The notes beneath the pieces were generated by a model that saw nothing but the letters and a program-made list of their open reading frames with translations, made no database searches and was not told the DNA's origin. From contig CAYPPS010000011.1 in NCBI GenBank assembly GCA_964412685.1, forward strand, positions 1-16,742: a stretch of 16,742 nt of DNA, read 5' to 3'. Source of the stretch: CAYPPS01 sp964412685 (GTDB lineage: Bacteria; Patescibacteriota; Microgenomatia; PFEM01; CAYPPS01). Both the position numbers and the translations under genes were made by a program. Shown in pieces: positions 1 to 6,639 of this stretch (within the stretch, counting starts at the first letter, position 1; every line of letters begins with the position of its first letter).

Positions 1-30
1 ACTAACAATTCACCTTTTATTAAAAGTCGC

Positions 31-50
31 CCGAAGACTTAATTTCGGCC
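31..50. terminator. Weak hairpin, possible terminator
   Basis: CCGAA (31-35) can pair with TTCGG (44-48). On the minus strand the hairpin is followed by GCGACTTTT, on the plus strand by CCTTTT. It lies just beyond the stop of the minus-strand gene 81-494, so it may end that transcript. The stem is only 5-6 bp. The 80 bases at this window edge show no other gene I can support. Confidence 0.25.
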
Positions 51-80
51 TTTTGGTAATTTTTTTCGGATTGATGACGA

Positions 81-494
81 TTATTTCGGCATTCCTGTAA
101 TCGTCTTCCGCCAAACGAGAGCTGAAACATTAAAACCGTTAATCAAATTAATTGCCTTTTTCAGTTCGTGTTGGCAAAGATATTTTTCGTGGTCACATTC
201 TTCTCCGGTATAGTATTTCTCCAAGACTGGCAAGGCTTTTTTGTCTTGCAGTTGACCTAGAGCCCAGACAGCTCCATTTCTCTCTTTTAAGGTTTTTTGC
301 TCATCTTTAATTAAATCGATTAGAGCTTCAACACAGTCATTGTTCTTATAAGCTTCTTGGGCTAATTGGCACTTTTCTTTAATAGAAAAGCCTATTTGAA
401 TACTGACAGCCAAGAAGGAAAGAAAAATCATCCCCACACCAATGAGGGCAACAAAAAAAATAATTCGTCTTAAGGGAGTGTTTTTAAGATTCAT
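81..494 (-). CDS. Membrane-anchored HEAT-repeat-like protein
   Basis: A 137-residue protein with one N-terminal membrane helix (about residues 10-32, after the basic LRR), then a mainly helical extracytoplasmic part. Residues about 60-95 (ERNGAVWALGQLQDKKALPVL) have the pattern of a HEAT/PBS-lyase repeat: helix, turn, Ala-rich helix and the 'D..A.P.L' ending. Four Cys (residues about 42, 54, 100 and 107) could form disulfides outside the cell. The role is probably a protein-protein interaction module. Only one ATG is available; AAAGG directly abuts it, as at 4224 and 10307 in this window. A TATAAT box lies about 17 nt upstream. The HEAT assignment rests on pattern and not on a search; no enzymatic motif is visible. 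Confidence 0.8.
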   Translation of the reverse strand: MNLKNTPLRRIIFFVALIGVGMIFLSFLAVSIQIGFSIKEKCQLAQEAYKNNDCVEALIDLIKDEQKTLKERNGAVWALGQLQDKKALPVLEKYYTGEECDHEKYLCQHELKKAINLINGFNVSALVWRKTITGMPK

Positions 495-510
495 CCTTTG
501 TTTGTTCTCT

Positions 511-516
511 ATTATA
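511..516 (-). promoter_or_regulatory. -10 box for the HEAT-like gene
   Basis: A perfect TATAAT on the minus strand, with the start site expected near 505 and an 11-12 nt leader to the ATG at 494. The best -35 at 16 nt spacing is TCAACT, which is poor. Confidence 0.45.
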
Positions 517-557
517 ACTCACAATTAAAATGAGTTGACGAAAATGAAGAAGTGAAG

Positions 558-1337
558 TTAGAACTCACCTTTACTCCAATGAGTAATGACTCTTTCTCTT
601 CTTTCTTTAACGGAAAGATCGTTATCAATCCCCTTGCCCATAATGCAGCCCTCTTTGCAAAAAAGAATATCCAGGACTTTTAGTCTTGATTTTTCAAAGC
701 TTGTCAAAACTTTTTGGCACAATTCTGGCCCGGAGACAACATCGTATTCTTCATCGGTCAATAATCGATTAATCCCACAAGATTGAGCCAACCCACCGGA
801 AATGGGATAAAGTCGAGTCGCTGAAGAGCTTAAATCAAAGCCGAGGGTAGCTTGAGGATCCCCTTTAACGTTTCTTTCCTGAAAAATCTTTTTAATCTCT
901 TTGTAAGTCAAAACCAAAATTTCCCGTTCGGGATAGTCTTCGTTAGCTTCCAGTCTTTTAACCGGACAAGGGCCAATAAAAACCAATTTTGCCTCGGGGA
1001 ATTTCTTTTTAACAATTCTGGCAGTTTGAATCATTGGTGATTCAACCGAAGCTAAATATTTCGCCAAGTGAGGATACTTGCTTCTAACCACCCTAACCAA
1101 ACTAGGACAAGGGGCGGTGATGAATTTCTTTTTGGGATTGGCCTTAACCAGTTTTAAAAGCTGACGATTAGTTTCCGCTGCTCCAAGAGCCACTTCAACC
1201 ACTTTGTCAAAGCCTAGCTCCTTTAATTGACTAATTATGGTTGGGTATTCAAATTCAACCGGGAAAGAGGGAGCCAGCATCGCCACCAACATTTGCTCTT
1301 CTTTCAGCAAACAAGAAAGCTCATTGGCCGGATCCAT
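558..1337 (-). CDS. Stand-alone [FeFe]-hydrogenase H-cluster (large subunit C-terminal) domain protein
   Basis: With the start at 1337 this is 259 residues. It matches the Fe-hydrogenase large-subunit C-terminal family, beginning with the typical 'VAMLAPSFP' strand (residues 18-26). All four cysteines expected to bind the [4Fe-4S] part of the H-cluster are present: C77 in TAPCPS (motif L1, usually TSCCP), C124 in GPCPVKRLE (L2, PCxxKxxE), and C227 and C231 in FCKEGCIMGKG (L3). The second L1 cysteine, the proton-transfer residue, is replaced by Pro. No N-terminal ferredoxin CxxCxxC clusters are present. The L1 change and small size resemble sensory or putative group C/D proteins more than catalytic hydrogenases. 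No maturase genes (HydE/F/G) are nearby. The ORF is open back to 1394, but that start lies deep in the upstream gene. 1337 gives a 17-nt overlap; the ATG at 1292 (244 aa) is an alternative. Confidence 0.85.
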   Translation of the reverse strand: MDPANELSCLLKEEQMLVAMLAPSFPVEFEYPTIISQLKELGFDKVVEVALGAAETNRQLLKLVKANPKKKFITAPCPSLVRVVRSKYPHLAKYLASVESPMIQTARIVKKKFPEAKLVFIGPCPVKRLEANEDYPEREILVLTYKEIKKIFQERNVKGDPQATLGFDLSSSATRLYPISGGLAQSCGINRLLTDEEYDVVSGPELCQKVLTSFEKSRLKVLDILFCKEGCIMGKGIDNDLSVKERRERVITHWSKGEF

Positions 1338-1818
1338 TGGTAGCACTTTCAGAAGCTTCCAATTGGTCGGCTTCAATCGGATAAACCCTAACAATATTAT
1401 TGCCGTTCATTTCCACTTTCACTTGAGACAAATCGGCTTTTTGGAAAAAAACAAAATCACGATTGTCATCACCTTTTTTTTCCACTTTAATCACCGTCAG
1501 GCCATTATCTTTTCCCAAATAATCAACCGCTGATTGAACCATCTGGCGCTGTTCCGGATTCAATTCCCAACTGCGAACACAAGCTCCTATTTCTTCGTCG
1601 TAAGAGTAACCGGCTGGCCCCAGGCAACCGTGTTCATCTCGGTTGCCGCCAATCAACTCGTTATCTTGTTCTTCTGTGGTTTTTTCCTCAACTAAAGACA
1701 ACTCTTCCTCATTTTGAATTTCTGACTGATTTCCTCTTTTGGAGAGAAAAAACAAACCAACAACCGCAATCAGTATTCCCAAACCTAAAACCAGAAGGAG
1801 ATTCTTCTTTTTCATCAT
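1321..1818 (-). CDS. Membrane-anchored protein with 'GGNRDEHGC..AGY' domain
   Basis: A 165-residue protein. After MMKKK comes a membrane helix (about residues 7-25), an acidic linker, then a compact motif at residues 57-85 (GGNRDEHGCLGPAGY ... C80 ... SWEL). The same motif occurs in the 183-residue protein at 13737-14288, and the similarity weakly continues through the next 60 residues (a helix 'VDYLG', then strands ending in a 'kV.v' pattern, PepSY-like in outline). I recall related motifs in CPR and archaeal hypothetical proteins but cannot name a family with certainty. The two conserved Cys (65, 80) probably form a disulfide. The promoter ends 7 nt before the ATG, predicting a leaderless message. 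The gene's TGA overlaps the start of the hydrogenase-like gene, so the two are probably co-transcribed. Confidence 0.85.
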   Translation of the reverse strand: MMKKKNLLLVLGLGILIAVVGLFFLSKRGNQSEIQNEEELSLVEEKTTEEQDNELIGGNRDEHGCLGPAGYSYDEEIGACVRSWELNPEQRQMVQSAVDYLGKDNGLTVIKVEKKGDDNRDFVFFQKADLSQVKVEMNGNNIVRVYPIEADQLEASESATNGSGQ

Positions 1819-1825
1819 TAGAAAT

Positions 1826-1854
1826 ATTATGACTGGTTAATTTTAAAAAGACAA
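1826..1854 (-). promoter_or_regulatory. Promoter of the 1321-1818 gene
   Basis: TTGTCT (1854-1849), a 17-nt spacer, then CATAAT (1831-1826) on the minus strand. The predicted start point (about 1819-1820) is at the first ATG (1818), so there is no room for a Shine-Dalgarno site. Confidence 0.55.
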
Positions 1855-1860
1855 TCGGGA

Positions 1861-3453
1861 TTATTCCGGGCAAACACAAAAGCAGGGACCGTTTAAGCAA
1901 CGAATTGTTCCTCCGGCCTTGGTGCAAGCATCACCTTGAAGCGATTCTTCGCAAACAGGCGTTGGCGTCGGTGTCGGCGACGGAGTCAAGGTTGGGGTTG
2001 GTTTACAAGCTAATTGACACAACCTCAAACCTTCGTTGTTGGGTTGGTACGGAGCATCCGGATCGGTCGTTAATTGGCAGCCAACCGCCAGATCGCAAAC
2101 GTAACCGGTGTATTTTGGCGTCGGAGTCGGTGTCGCCGGTTGTGGCGGACAACTAAAGGTCGTCGTCCCAGAGAAAGAAGAGAAGTTTCTCTCCGCACAA
2201 GGTTGACAGTAAGCATAAGCGTAGCGGGCATAATAAAAAGTGTTGTTGTTGACTGTCGTCGCTATTTGAGGAGAATCAGACCGATTCATTTTTTCATCAT
2301 AGACATCATTTCTCCCCGGCTCAGTTCCCACTTCCACCCAATATTGATTCGCGTCATTAACCGAATTAAAAACAACCAAAATATTCCACTGATTACCGCC
2401 CGATTTGCTCTGACAACGCACCTCAGGAGAAGGCGGTTGAGGAATAGAAACATTGGTATTAATAGTTAAGACTTCATCTTTTGCCGGCGCGGCCGCCTTA
2501 AGATAATTGGAATGAGCCACATCTTTTTCCGATCCTCCATCTTCTTTGATCTTAAGAACCGCTTGAATGTCGTAGGTAACCCCTTTCTCGGCTTCTTGCC
2601 AATCCCAACTGGCCCCGTCGGTTGGATTGATTTCGTTGACGGCAATCGCAAATTGACCTTCACCCGTTTTTCTCTGAAAAACAACCAATTTAGCGTGGTC
2701 AGGAACGGAACCATTAAGATTAATTGTCCCACTAATGCCGCTCTTTTCTGGAGCTGGTTTTTCTTGCGAATTAATCCTCAAAACTTCACCCTTGGCCGGA
2801 GCGGTGACGGTAATTTCCCTTGATCGACCAATTATTTTACCGCCTGACTTCAAATAGGCTTGAATTTTGTAGGTTTTACCCTGTTGAGCCGAGGTCCATT
2901 TCCAACTGGCTCCGTCAACCGGCTTGATTCCGGCCGCAATCACCTTATCAGTTGAACCGTCTCCGCTTCTCTCTTCAATCACCACTTCGCTCTGAGGAGG
3001 GATATGGCCATTAAGGTCTAAACTGCCAGCAATTGTGGCTGTCTCCTTGCTGGGAGAAGAGGATTGAACACTGAGATGCAATTCTTCATTATTGGCCGGA
3101 GCGGTTACTCGCAAAACTTCTGAACTGGCAACATTCTTCCCGTCTTTTTGAAGATAAGCTTGGAGATCATAATTGCTATCTTTTTGGGCGTCACTCCATT
3201 TCCAAGCCACTCCATCTTTGGATTCGATTCCGGAAACAACAACCGTAAAATCAGTTTGACCTTCTTCTCGTTCACCGATAGCTACCGTCATCCCCGTTTC
3301 AACCTTCCCATTCAAACCAACGGTACCGGAAACAATCGCTTTAACGAACGTTTCTTGTTTCCCTTGATCGGTGAAAGATTTACTTTTGAAGAAAAAAACT
3401 GCGCCTAAGATTAAAATGCCTAGAACAATCCCAATAATCTTTAAATCTTTCAT
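1861..3453 (-). CDS. Surface protein with three tandem beta domains, FN3-like domain and Cys-rich tail
   Basis: A 530-residue protein. A membrane helix at residues 7-23 anchors it. Three tandem copies of a domain of about 92 residues follow (about 37-128, 137-228, 238-333). Each has the order 'G.(v/l).LNG', 'DG(v/a)(s/a)WkW..A..g..Y.(l/i)QA.L', then 'A.PA..E.L.(l/i)'. A fibronectin-III-like segment lies at about 342-435 (ends CPPQP). Then come two short Thr/Pro stalks and two Cys-rich knots (CDLAVGC...LCQLAC; CEESLQGDAC...CLNGPCFCVCPE). The layout is that of a cell-surface adhesin or stalk protein; no enzyme motif is visible. The ATG at 3453 has the weak site AAAGAG and a good TTGACA promoter. 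Domain names rest on pattern only. Confidence 0.85.
   Translation of the reverse strand: MKDLKIIGIVLGILILGAVFFFKSKSFTDQGKQETFVKAIVSGTVGLNGKVETGMTVAIGEREEGQTDFTVVVSGIESKDGVAWKWSDAQKDSNYDLQAYLQKDGKNVASSEVLRVTAPANNEELHLSVQSSSPSKETATIAGSLDLNGHIPPQSEVVIEERSGDGSTDKVIAAGIKPVDGASWKWTSAQQGKTYKIQAYLKSGGKIIGRSREITVTAPAKGEVLRINSQEKPAPEKSGISGTINLNGSVPDHAKLVVFQRKTGEGQFAIAVNEINPTDGASWDWQEAEKGVTYDIQAVLKIKEDGGSEKDVAHSNYLKAAAPAKDEVLTINTNVSIPQPPSPEVRCQSKSGGNQWNILVVFNSVNDANQYWVEVGTEPGRNDVYDEKMNRSDSPQIATTVNNNTFYYARYAYAYCQPCAERNFSSFSGTTTFSCPPQPATPTPTPKYTGYVCDLAVGCQLTTDPDAPYQPNNEGLRLCQLACKPTPTLTPSPTPTPTPVCEESLQGDACTKAGGTIRCLNGPCFCVCPE
2455..3345 (-). repeat. Three tandem domain repeats inside the surface protein
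   Basis: Repeat units at about 3345-3070, 3045-2770 and 2742-2455. They share 'DG.(A/S)W.W..A' and 'Y..QA.L' signatures and a closing 'APA...E.L' stretch. Divergence is mostly conservative, which points to old internal duplication under selection and not to recent slippage. Confidence 0.75.
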
Positions 3454-3471
3454 CTCTTTGTTTTCAAATTA

Positions 3472-3500
3472 AGACTAAAACTTCCAATAAAATTTGTCAA
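3472..3500 (-). promoter_or_regulatory. Promoter of the 530-residue surface protein
   Basis: A perfect TTGACA (3500-3495), a 17-nt spacer and TAGTCT (3477-3472) on the minus strand. The predicted leader is about 12-13 nt. Confidence 0.6.
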
Positions 3501-3516
3501 TAGTAAAAGCAAAAAG

Positions 3517-4224
3517 TCAAAAAGTTAGAGTCACCTCTTGATGTTCACAAGCGTGGCAATTGCTGTCAGAGAAAAAATTCAGGTTTATCTTGCCAAGCTG
3601 AACATTAACTCCTTGAGTAAGAATTGTCTTTACTTTGTCATCGGGGTTAAAATAATTGCCTACTTCAAAATCTTTTCGGGTCCAAGAAGAATCCTTTATC
3701 TCTGGATTATCGGCTAAATTTTCTTGGTAAAAAGCGGTTGTTTTAAACTCCCCGTCCCTGAAGGCGATCGCGATCGGATGGGTTCCAAAATAATCAGCCC
3801 CAGTTTCTCCCCAAGAACTAACAATCATTAATGATTTTCCCTTGTCTTCTTCTTTTTGAAGCAGCCAAATTTTTTCAAGCCTTAAGGGGGCAGGGTAATC
3901 AACCTCATCGGGAACCACGGGAGAATAACGGTAGGCCAATTCAAAAGCACCAACTGATTGAGCTCGATAAACAGCCAGATAAGATTCCGGAGTCGTGCTT
4001 CTGTCTTTAGCCATAAAACCAATAATCAAAGCTTCTCCTTCTCCCGAATCGGAAGACAAATCAATGCTTTGAGTGGAAACTATTTTATATTGATCCAGGG
4101 TTTCTTTAGAAAAAGCGACCGTGTACTCATCAGTTGGTTTTGTTTGATCACCGGAGAAGTAAGTGGAAACTCCTGCTCCGCCAAGTAAAACCCCTATTAA
4201 TAAACCAATTAAAACTTTTGTCAT
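3517..4224 (-). CDS. Membrane-anchored extracytoplasmic protein of unknown function
   Basis: A 235-residue protein (start MTKVLIGLLIGVLLGG). One N-terminal membrane helix (residues 4-22) is followed by a soluble domain rich in beta strands with many aromatic residues. It ends in a CxxC (NCHACEHQ) near the C-terminus. The open frame extends to 4281, but the longer start would put charged residues before the helix and give no promoter. The 4224 start has AAAAGG next to it and a TATGAT box about 15 nt upstream. I do not recognise a family. The terminal CxxC might bind metal or form a disulfide. It follows the SDR gene on the same strand after a gap of about 70 nt, so it may be read from the same transcript or from its own promoter. 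Confidence 0.8.
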   Translation of the reverse strand: MTKVLIGLLIGVLLGGAGVSTYFSGDQTKPTDEYTVAFSKETLDQYKIVSTQSIDLSSDSGEGEALIIGFMAKDRSTTPESYLAVYRAQSVGAFELAYRYSPVVPDEVDYPAPLRLEKIWLLQKEEDKGKSLMIVSSWGETGADYFGTHPIAIAFRDGEFKTTAFYQENLADNPEIKDSSWTRKDFEVGNYFNPDDKVKTILTQGVNVQLGKINLNFFSDSNCHACEHQEVTLTF

Positions 4225-4296
4225 CCTTTTGTCCCCATCATAACAACCTTTTTTAAGAATTGCACCCAGCAATACCATCAAATCCCAATTTCTATT

Positions 4297-5004
4297 TCAT
4301 CTTAGAAAGGCTCCGTTGTTGATGTCGATACAAATCCCATTAATGTAGCTCGGGTTTTCTGTGGCGAGCCAATAAATCGCGTCCGTCACTTCTTCAGGCT
4401 TGGCAAATCGACCAGTAAAAGTAGCCCTCTTTAATTCTTTTTTTCTTGCCTCGGGAATAATCTTAAGCATACCTGTTTCCACCGGACCAGAAGCAACCGC
4501 ATTGACAACTATGCCCTTGTTGCCCAAAAGTTTGGCAAAACTCTTGGTCATATTAATCATCCCTGCTTTAGTCACGCCATACCAGATATCCGGGTGGCCA
4601 ATATGGCCAGCAACTGAAGCTACATTGACAATTCTCCCCTCTTTCTTTTCAATCATTCCTTTAGAAAACTCTCTAATTAAAGCCACAGGAGATTTAATGT
4701 TGATCGCCAAAATTTCTTCCATCTTCTTCTCGGGATAGTTATCAAAAGGCAGGGCGTGCATAATACCCGCATTGTTTATTAAAATATCAATCCTGCCCAC
4801 TTTTTTAGCTAATTGATCAATCTTCTCGTAATTAACGAGATTGAACTCAATCGTTTCAAGATGATTGTCTTTAAGTTTGAAAGAGGAAAAGTCTCTGGCA
4901 ACAACAACCACTTCAAAACCATTCCCAAGAAACTTTTTCGTTGCCGCCAAGCCAACCCCTTTATTTCCACCGGTAACAAGAACCTTCTTTTTCATTTTTC
5001 TCAT
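4297..5004 (-). CDS. Short-chain dehydrogenase/reductase (SDR), FabG-like
   Basis: A 235-residue classical SDR, an NAD(P)-dependent cytosolic oxidoreductase. Visible motifs: cofactor loop TGGNKGVG (residues 11-18), NNAG (77-80), Asn102 in INIK, catalytic Ser130 in VASVAG, and Tyr142/Lys146 in YGVTK, so the full Asn-Ser-Tyr-Lys tetrad is present. Arg37 after the second strand (VVVARD) suggests NADP preference. The length is close to that of 3-oxoacyl-ACP reductases, but the substrate cannot be assigned; 'FabG-like' is a similarity call only. Its ATG overlaps the upstream stop as ATGA (5004/5001), which implies translational coupling with the nuclease remnant. Met4 (4995) is a possible alternative start. 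Confidence 0.93.
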   Translation of the reverse strand: MRKMKKKVLVTGGNKGVGLAATKKFLGNGFEVVVVARDFSSFKLKDNHLETIEFNLVNYEKIDQLAKKVGRIDILINNAGIMHALPFDNYPEKKMEEILAINIKSPVALIREFSKGMIEKKEGRIVNVASVAGHIGHPDIWYGVTKAGMINMTKSFAKLLGNKGIVVNAVASGPVETGMLKIIPEARKKELKRATFTGRFAKPEEVTDAIYWLATENPSYINGICIDINNGAFLR

Positions 5005-5195
5005 TGTAACACCCGCACCGCTTCGGACAAAAAATCCTTATATTTTAAAGCCCAGCGATCTTGATAAGTAACAAAATCAGCGTAACCTTTTTTGAGCATT
5101 ACCCAATTAATCATTCTCTTATTGTTCTCGCAGCCCAACTGAGTCGAACAGTCTTCCCAAACATAGGCTAAAATCCGGCTCACTTCAACGGTCAA
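5001..5195 (-). pseudogene. C-terminal remnant of a staphylococcal-nuclease-like (thermonuclease) protein
   Basis: An open frame of 64 codons from a TTG. The peptide starts VEVSRILAYVW and continues with 'NWVMLKKGYADFV', then a helix with 'YKDFLSEAVRVL'. This matches the second half of the SNase fold: the strand 'GR.LAY(V/I)', the helix 'vN..LV..GyA' and the final helix. The first half, which carries the metal-binding Asp residues, the Glu base and one of the two catalytic Arg, is absent; an in-frame TAG lies five codons before the TTG. The JAMM gene's stop overlaps the TTG (TTGA) and the SDR ATG overlaps this stop (ATGA). The piece may therefore still be translated as an operon linker even though it cannot be an active nuclease. 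The SNase assignment is from pattern, with fair confidence. Confidence 0.6.
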
Positions 5196-6202
5196 GCAGA
5201 AAACTCGCTAAAATTTTTCATGTCCTTCGAAATATACAATTTAACTTGGATTGATCGAGCACATGCATTTAAGGTAGCGTTAGAGGATTGGTGTAAATAT
5301 TTAAACCAATTTTCTTCACTCCTGTTATGTACCTCGTGCACTCTTTTAATATATTCTTGATATTTACCCATTATTTTCGAATTGATCCTTTCCAATCTCT
5401 CTTCGACCTCAACGGTTAATTCTCCCCCTACTTCCTCAGCTGCTTGCAACATCTCATCATGAGATCTTGTTCCAGTTTCCAATATCATTCTTATCAGATT
5501 GTTCTTTCTGTTGGTAAAAATGATTCTCTTTTTCTGCGAAACAGAATCCTCTTTGTTCCAAAAAGAAACATAATCATCAAACGCCCGTCTGTCCAACAAA
5601 GGAGTCCCGGCAGTTGCCAATGCAAGAATCTGAAAGTCTGGTAGTAAAACCACAATTCCCGGTACCAACTGATCTCCTTTACCATCATCCATGAGCATCC
5701 AATAATCCTCCGGTGATGGCAAGACTTTTTTGGGGTGAGTATGGATTGTTATCATCGAAAAGTTCCCTTCCTCTTGCGAGTCTAATATATTTAATTCGAC
5801 CGAGCGGCGATTTCCAACTTCTATTTCTGAGCACCAAAATCCTCGATTTTCTTTAGTGGTATCAAAATAGACAACACAACCTCTTTCTGCCAATCCTTTT
5901 TGAGCAAGTAAAGCCTCCCAGGCCAATGAGGGTCGACCAAATGTCTCTTCGTATCCAGTCGCAATCTTACCAACCTCTTCTCTTTCCTCCTCATCAAGAA
6001 CATTAACTTCCACTTCAGTCTGGTATAGCGCTCGAAATGCTGGCGTAAAAAAACCTAAATCCAGAGTTGGGGCAAAATCGCCGATTGACACATCAGTATA
6101 TCCGGGAACTTGAAGTAGATATTTATTCAACGTCTCGTTGTTTATTCTTGGAGCCAGATGTTCTTCTCTCTCAACAGATGTTGGCAGACAAAGCTCCGTC
6201 AT
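5192..6202 (-). CDS. JAMM/MPN (JAB)-domain metalloprotease-like protein
   Basis: A 336-residue protein, probably cytosolic: no signal peptide or membrane helix is visible. The central segment has a JAMM zinc signature, 'TIHTHP...PSPEDYW' with H154, H156, S163 and D166, flanked by hydrophobic strands (SVELNIL before, VPGIVVLLPDF after) as in MPN folds. Candidate catalytic Glu residues are E126, E128 and E136. H156 to D166 is one residue shorter than the usual HxH-x10-D, so activity is not certain. Residues about 225-336 are helical and charged and match nothing I know. JAMM enzymes cut isopeptide or peptide bonds, but no ubiquitin-like, E1 or E2 partner is visible. A TATAAT promoter lies about 65 nt upstream. 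It is the first gene of the operon with the nuclease remnant and the SDR. Confidence 0.75.
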   Translation of the reverse strand: MTELCLPTSVEREEHLAPRINNETLNKYLLQVPGYTDVSIGDFAPTLDLGFFTPAFRALYQTEVEVNVLDEEEREEVGKIATGYEETFGRPSLAWEALLAQKGLAERGCVVYFDTTKENRGFWCSEIEVGNRRSVELNILDSQEEGNFSMITIHTHPKKVLPSPEDYWMLMDDGKGDQLVPGIVVLLPDFQILALATAGTPLLDRRAFDDYVSFWNKEDSVSQKKRIIFTNRKNNLIRMILETGTRSHDEMLQAAEEVGGELTVEVEERLERINSKIMGKYQEYIKRVHEVHNRSEENWFKYLHQSSNATLNACARSIQVKLYISKDMKNFSEFSA

Positions 6203-6267
6203 TTAAAGATCTTGAGGACAAAAAATAACAGGGCTGTTGATAAACACAAAACGTGACTCATAGTAAA

Positions 6268-6296
6268 ATTATACAACCACGGGGCAAGGTGGGTAA
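6268..6296 (-). promoter_or_regulatory. Promoter of the JAMM operon
   Basis: TTACCC (6296-6291), a 17-nt spacer and a perfect TATAAT (6273-6268) on the minus strand. The leader to the ATG at 6202 is about 60 nt and contains a small AACAG/CTGTT hairpin followed by six T, which might attenuate. Confidence 0.5.
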
Positions 6297-6348
6297 AAAA
6301 GACCAAGCTCATGCAGTTACGGTTATTTGTTGATTACTGTCTTTCATT

Positions 6349-6620
6349 TTACGTTTCATTCACTTTGCAAGTCCCTTCCGCGTCAGTCTCGCAAAGACCA
6401 TTTTTACACTGAGGACAGGGTTCTCTAAAAGGATTTTGGGTTCCCATTGCTTTTTTAAAACAAGTATCGAGATGATTTTCCATTAAGGTTTGATGGGCAG
6501 ATCTTAAAAGTCCAATCACGGCCAGGTTTTACTGCATGATATCAACACAATATTTATCTTCTTCTATCATCTTGATAATTTTACCCACATGGCTTTGGGC
6601 TTTAAAGGCTTGTCAAGTCT
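6349..6620 (-). pseudogene. CsoR/RcnR-family (DUF156) metal-sensing repressor pseudogene
   Basis: There is no long open frame, but minus-strand translation gives a clear CsoR-family protein. It reads RLDK, then after a 1-nt deletion (near 6607-6609) AFKAQSHVGKIIKMIEEDKY, then CVDIMQ, an in-frame TAA (6531-6529) where the family has Gln or similar, then NLAVIGLLRSAHQTLMENHL, DTC, FKKAMG. The Cu(I) ligand set C...H-x3-C is kept (Cys in EDKYC, His and Cys in ENHLDTC). A C-terminal tail with four more Cys (PCPQCKNGLC...GTC) ends at TAA 6349-6351. The first 25-30 residues are missing; the preceding gene stops only 19 nt upstream. No copper ATPase or chaperone is nearby. Family: established by pattern. 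Loss of function: inferred from three independent lesions. Confidence 0.8.
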
Positions 6621-6639
6621 CCAACATAACTTGCGCCGA

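Noticed and set aside
6529..6531. Stop codon reassignment to explain the TAA in the CsoR frame
   Set aside because: TAA ends other genes cleanly here, the known CPR recoding concerns TGA, and the same gene also has a frameshift and a missing N-terminus.
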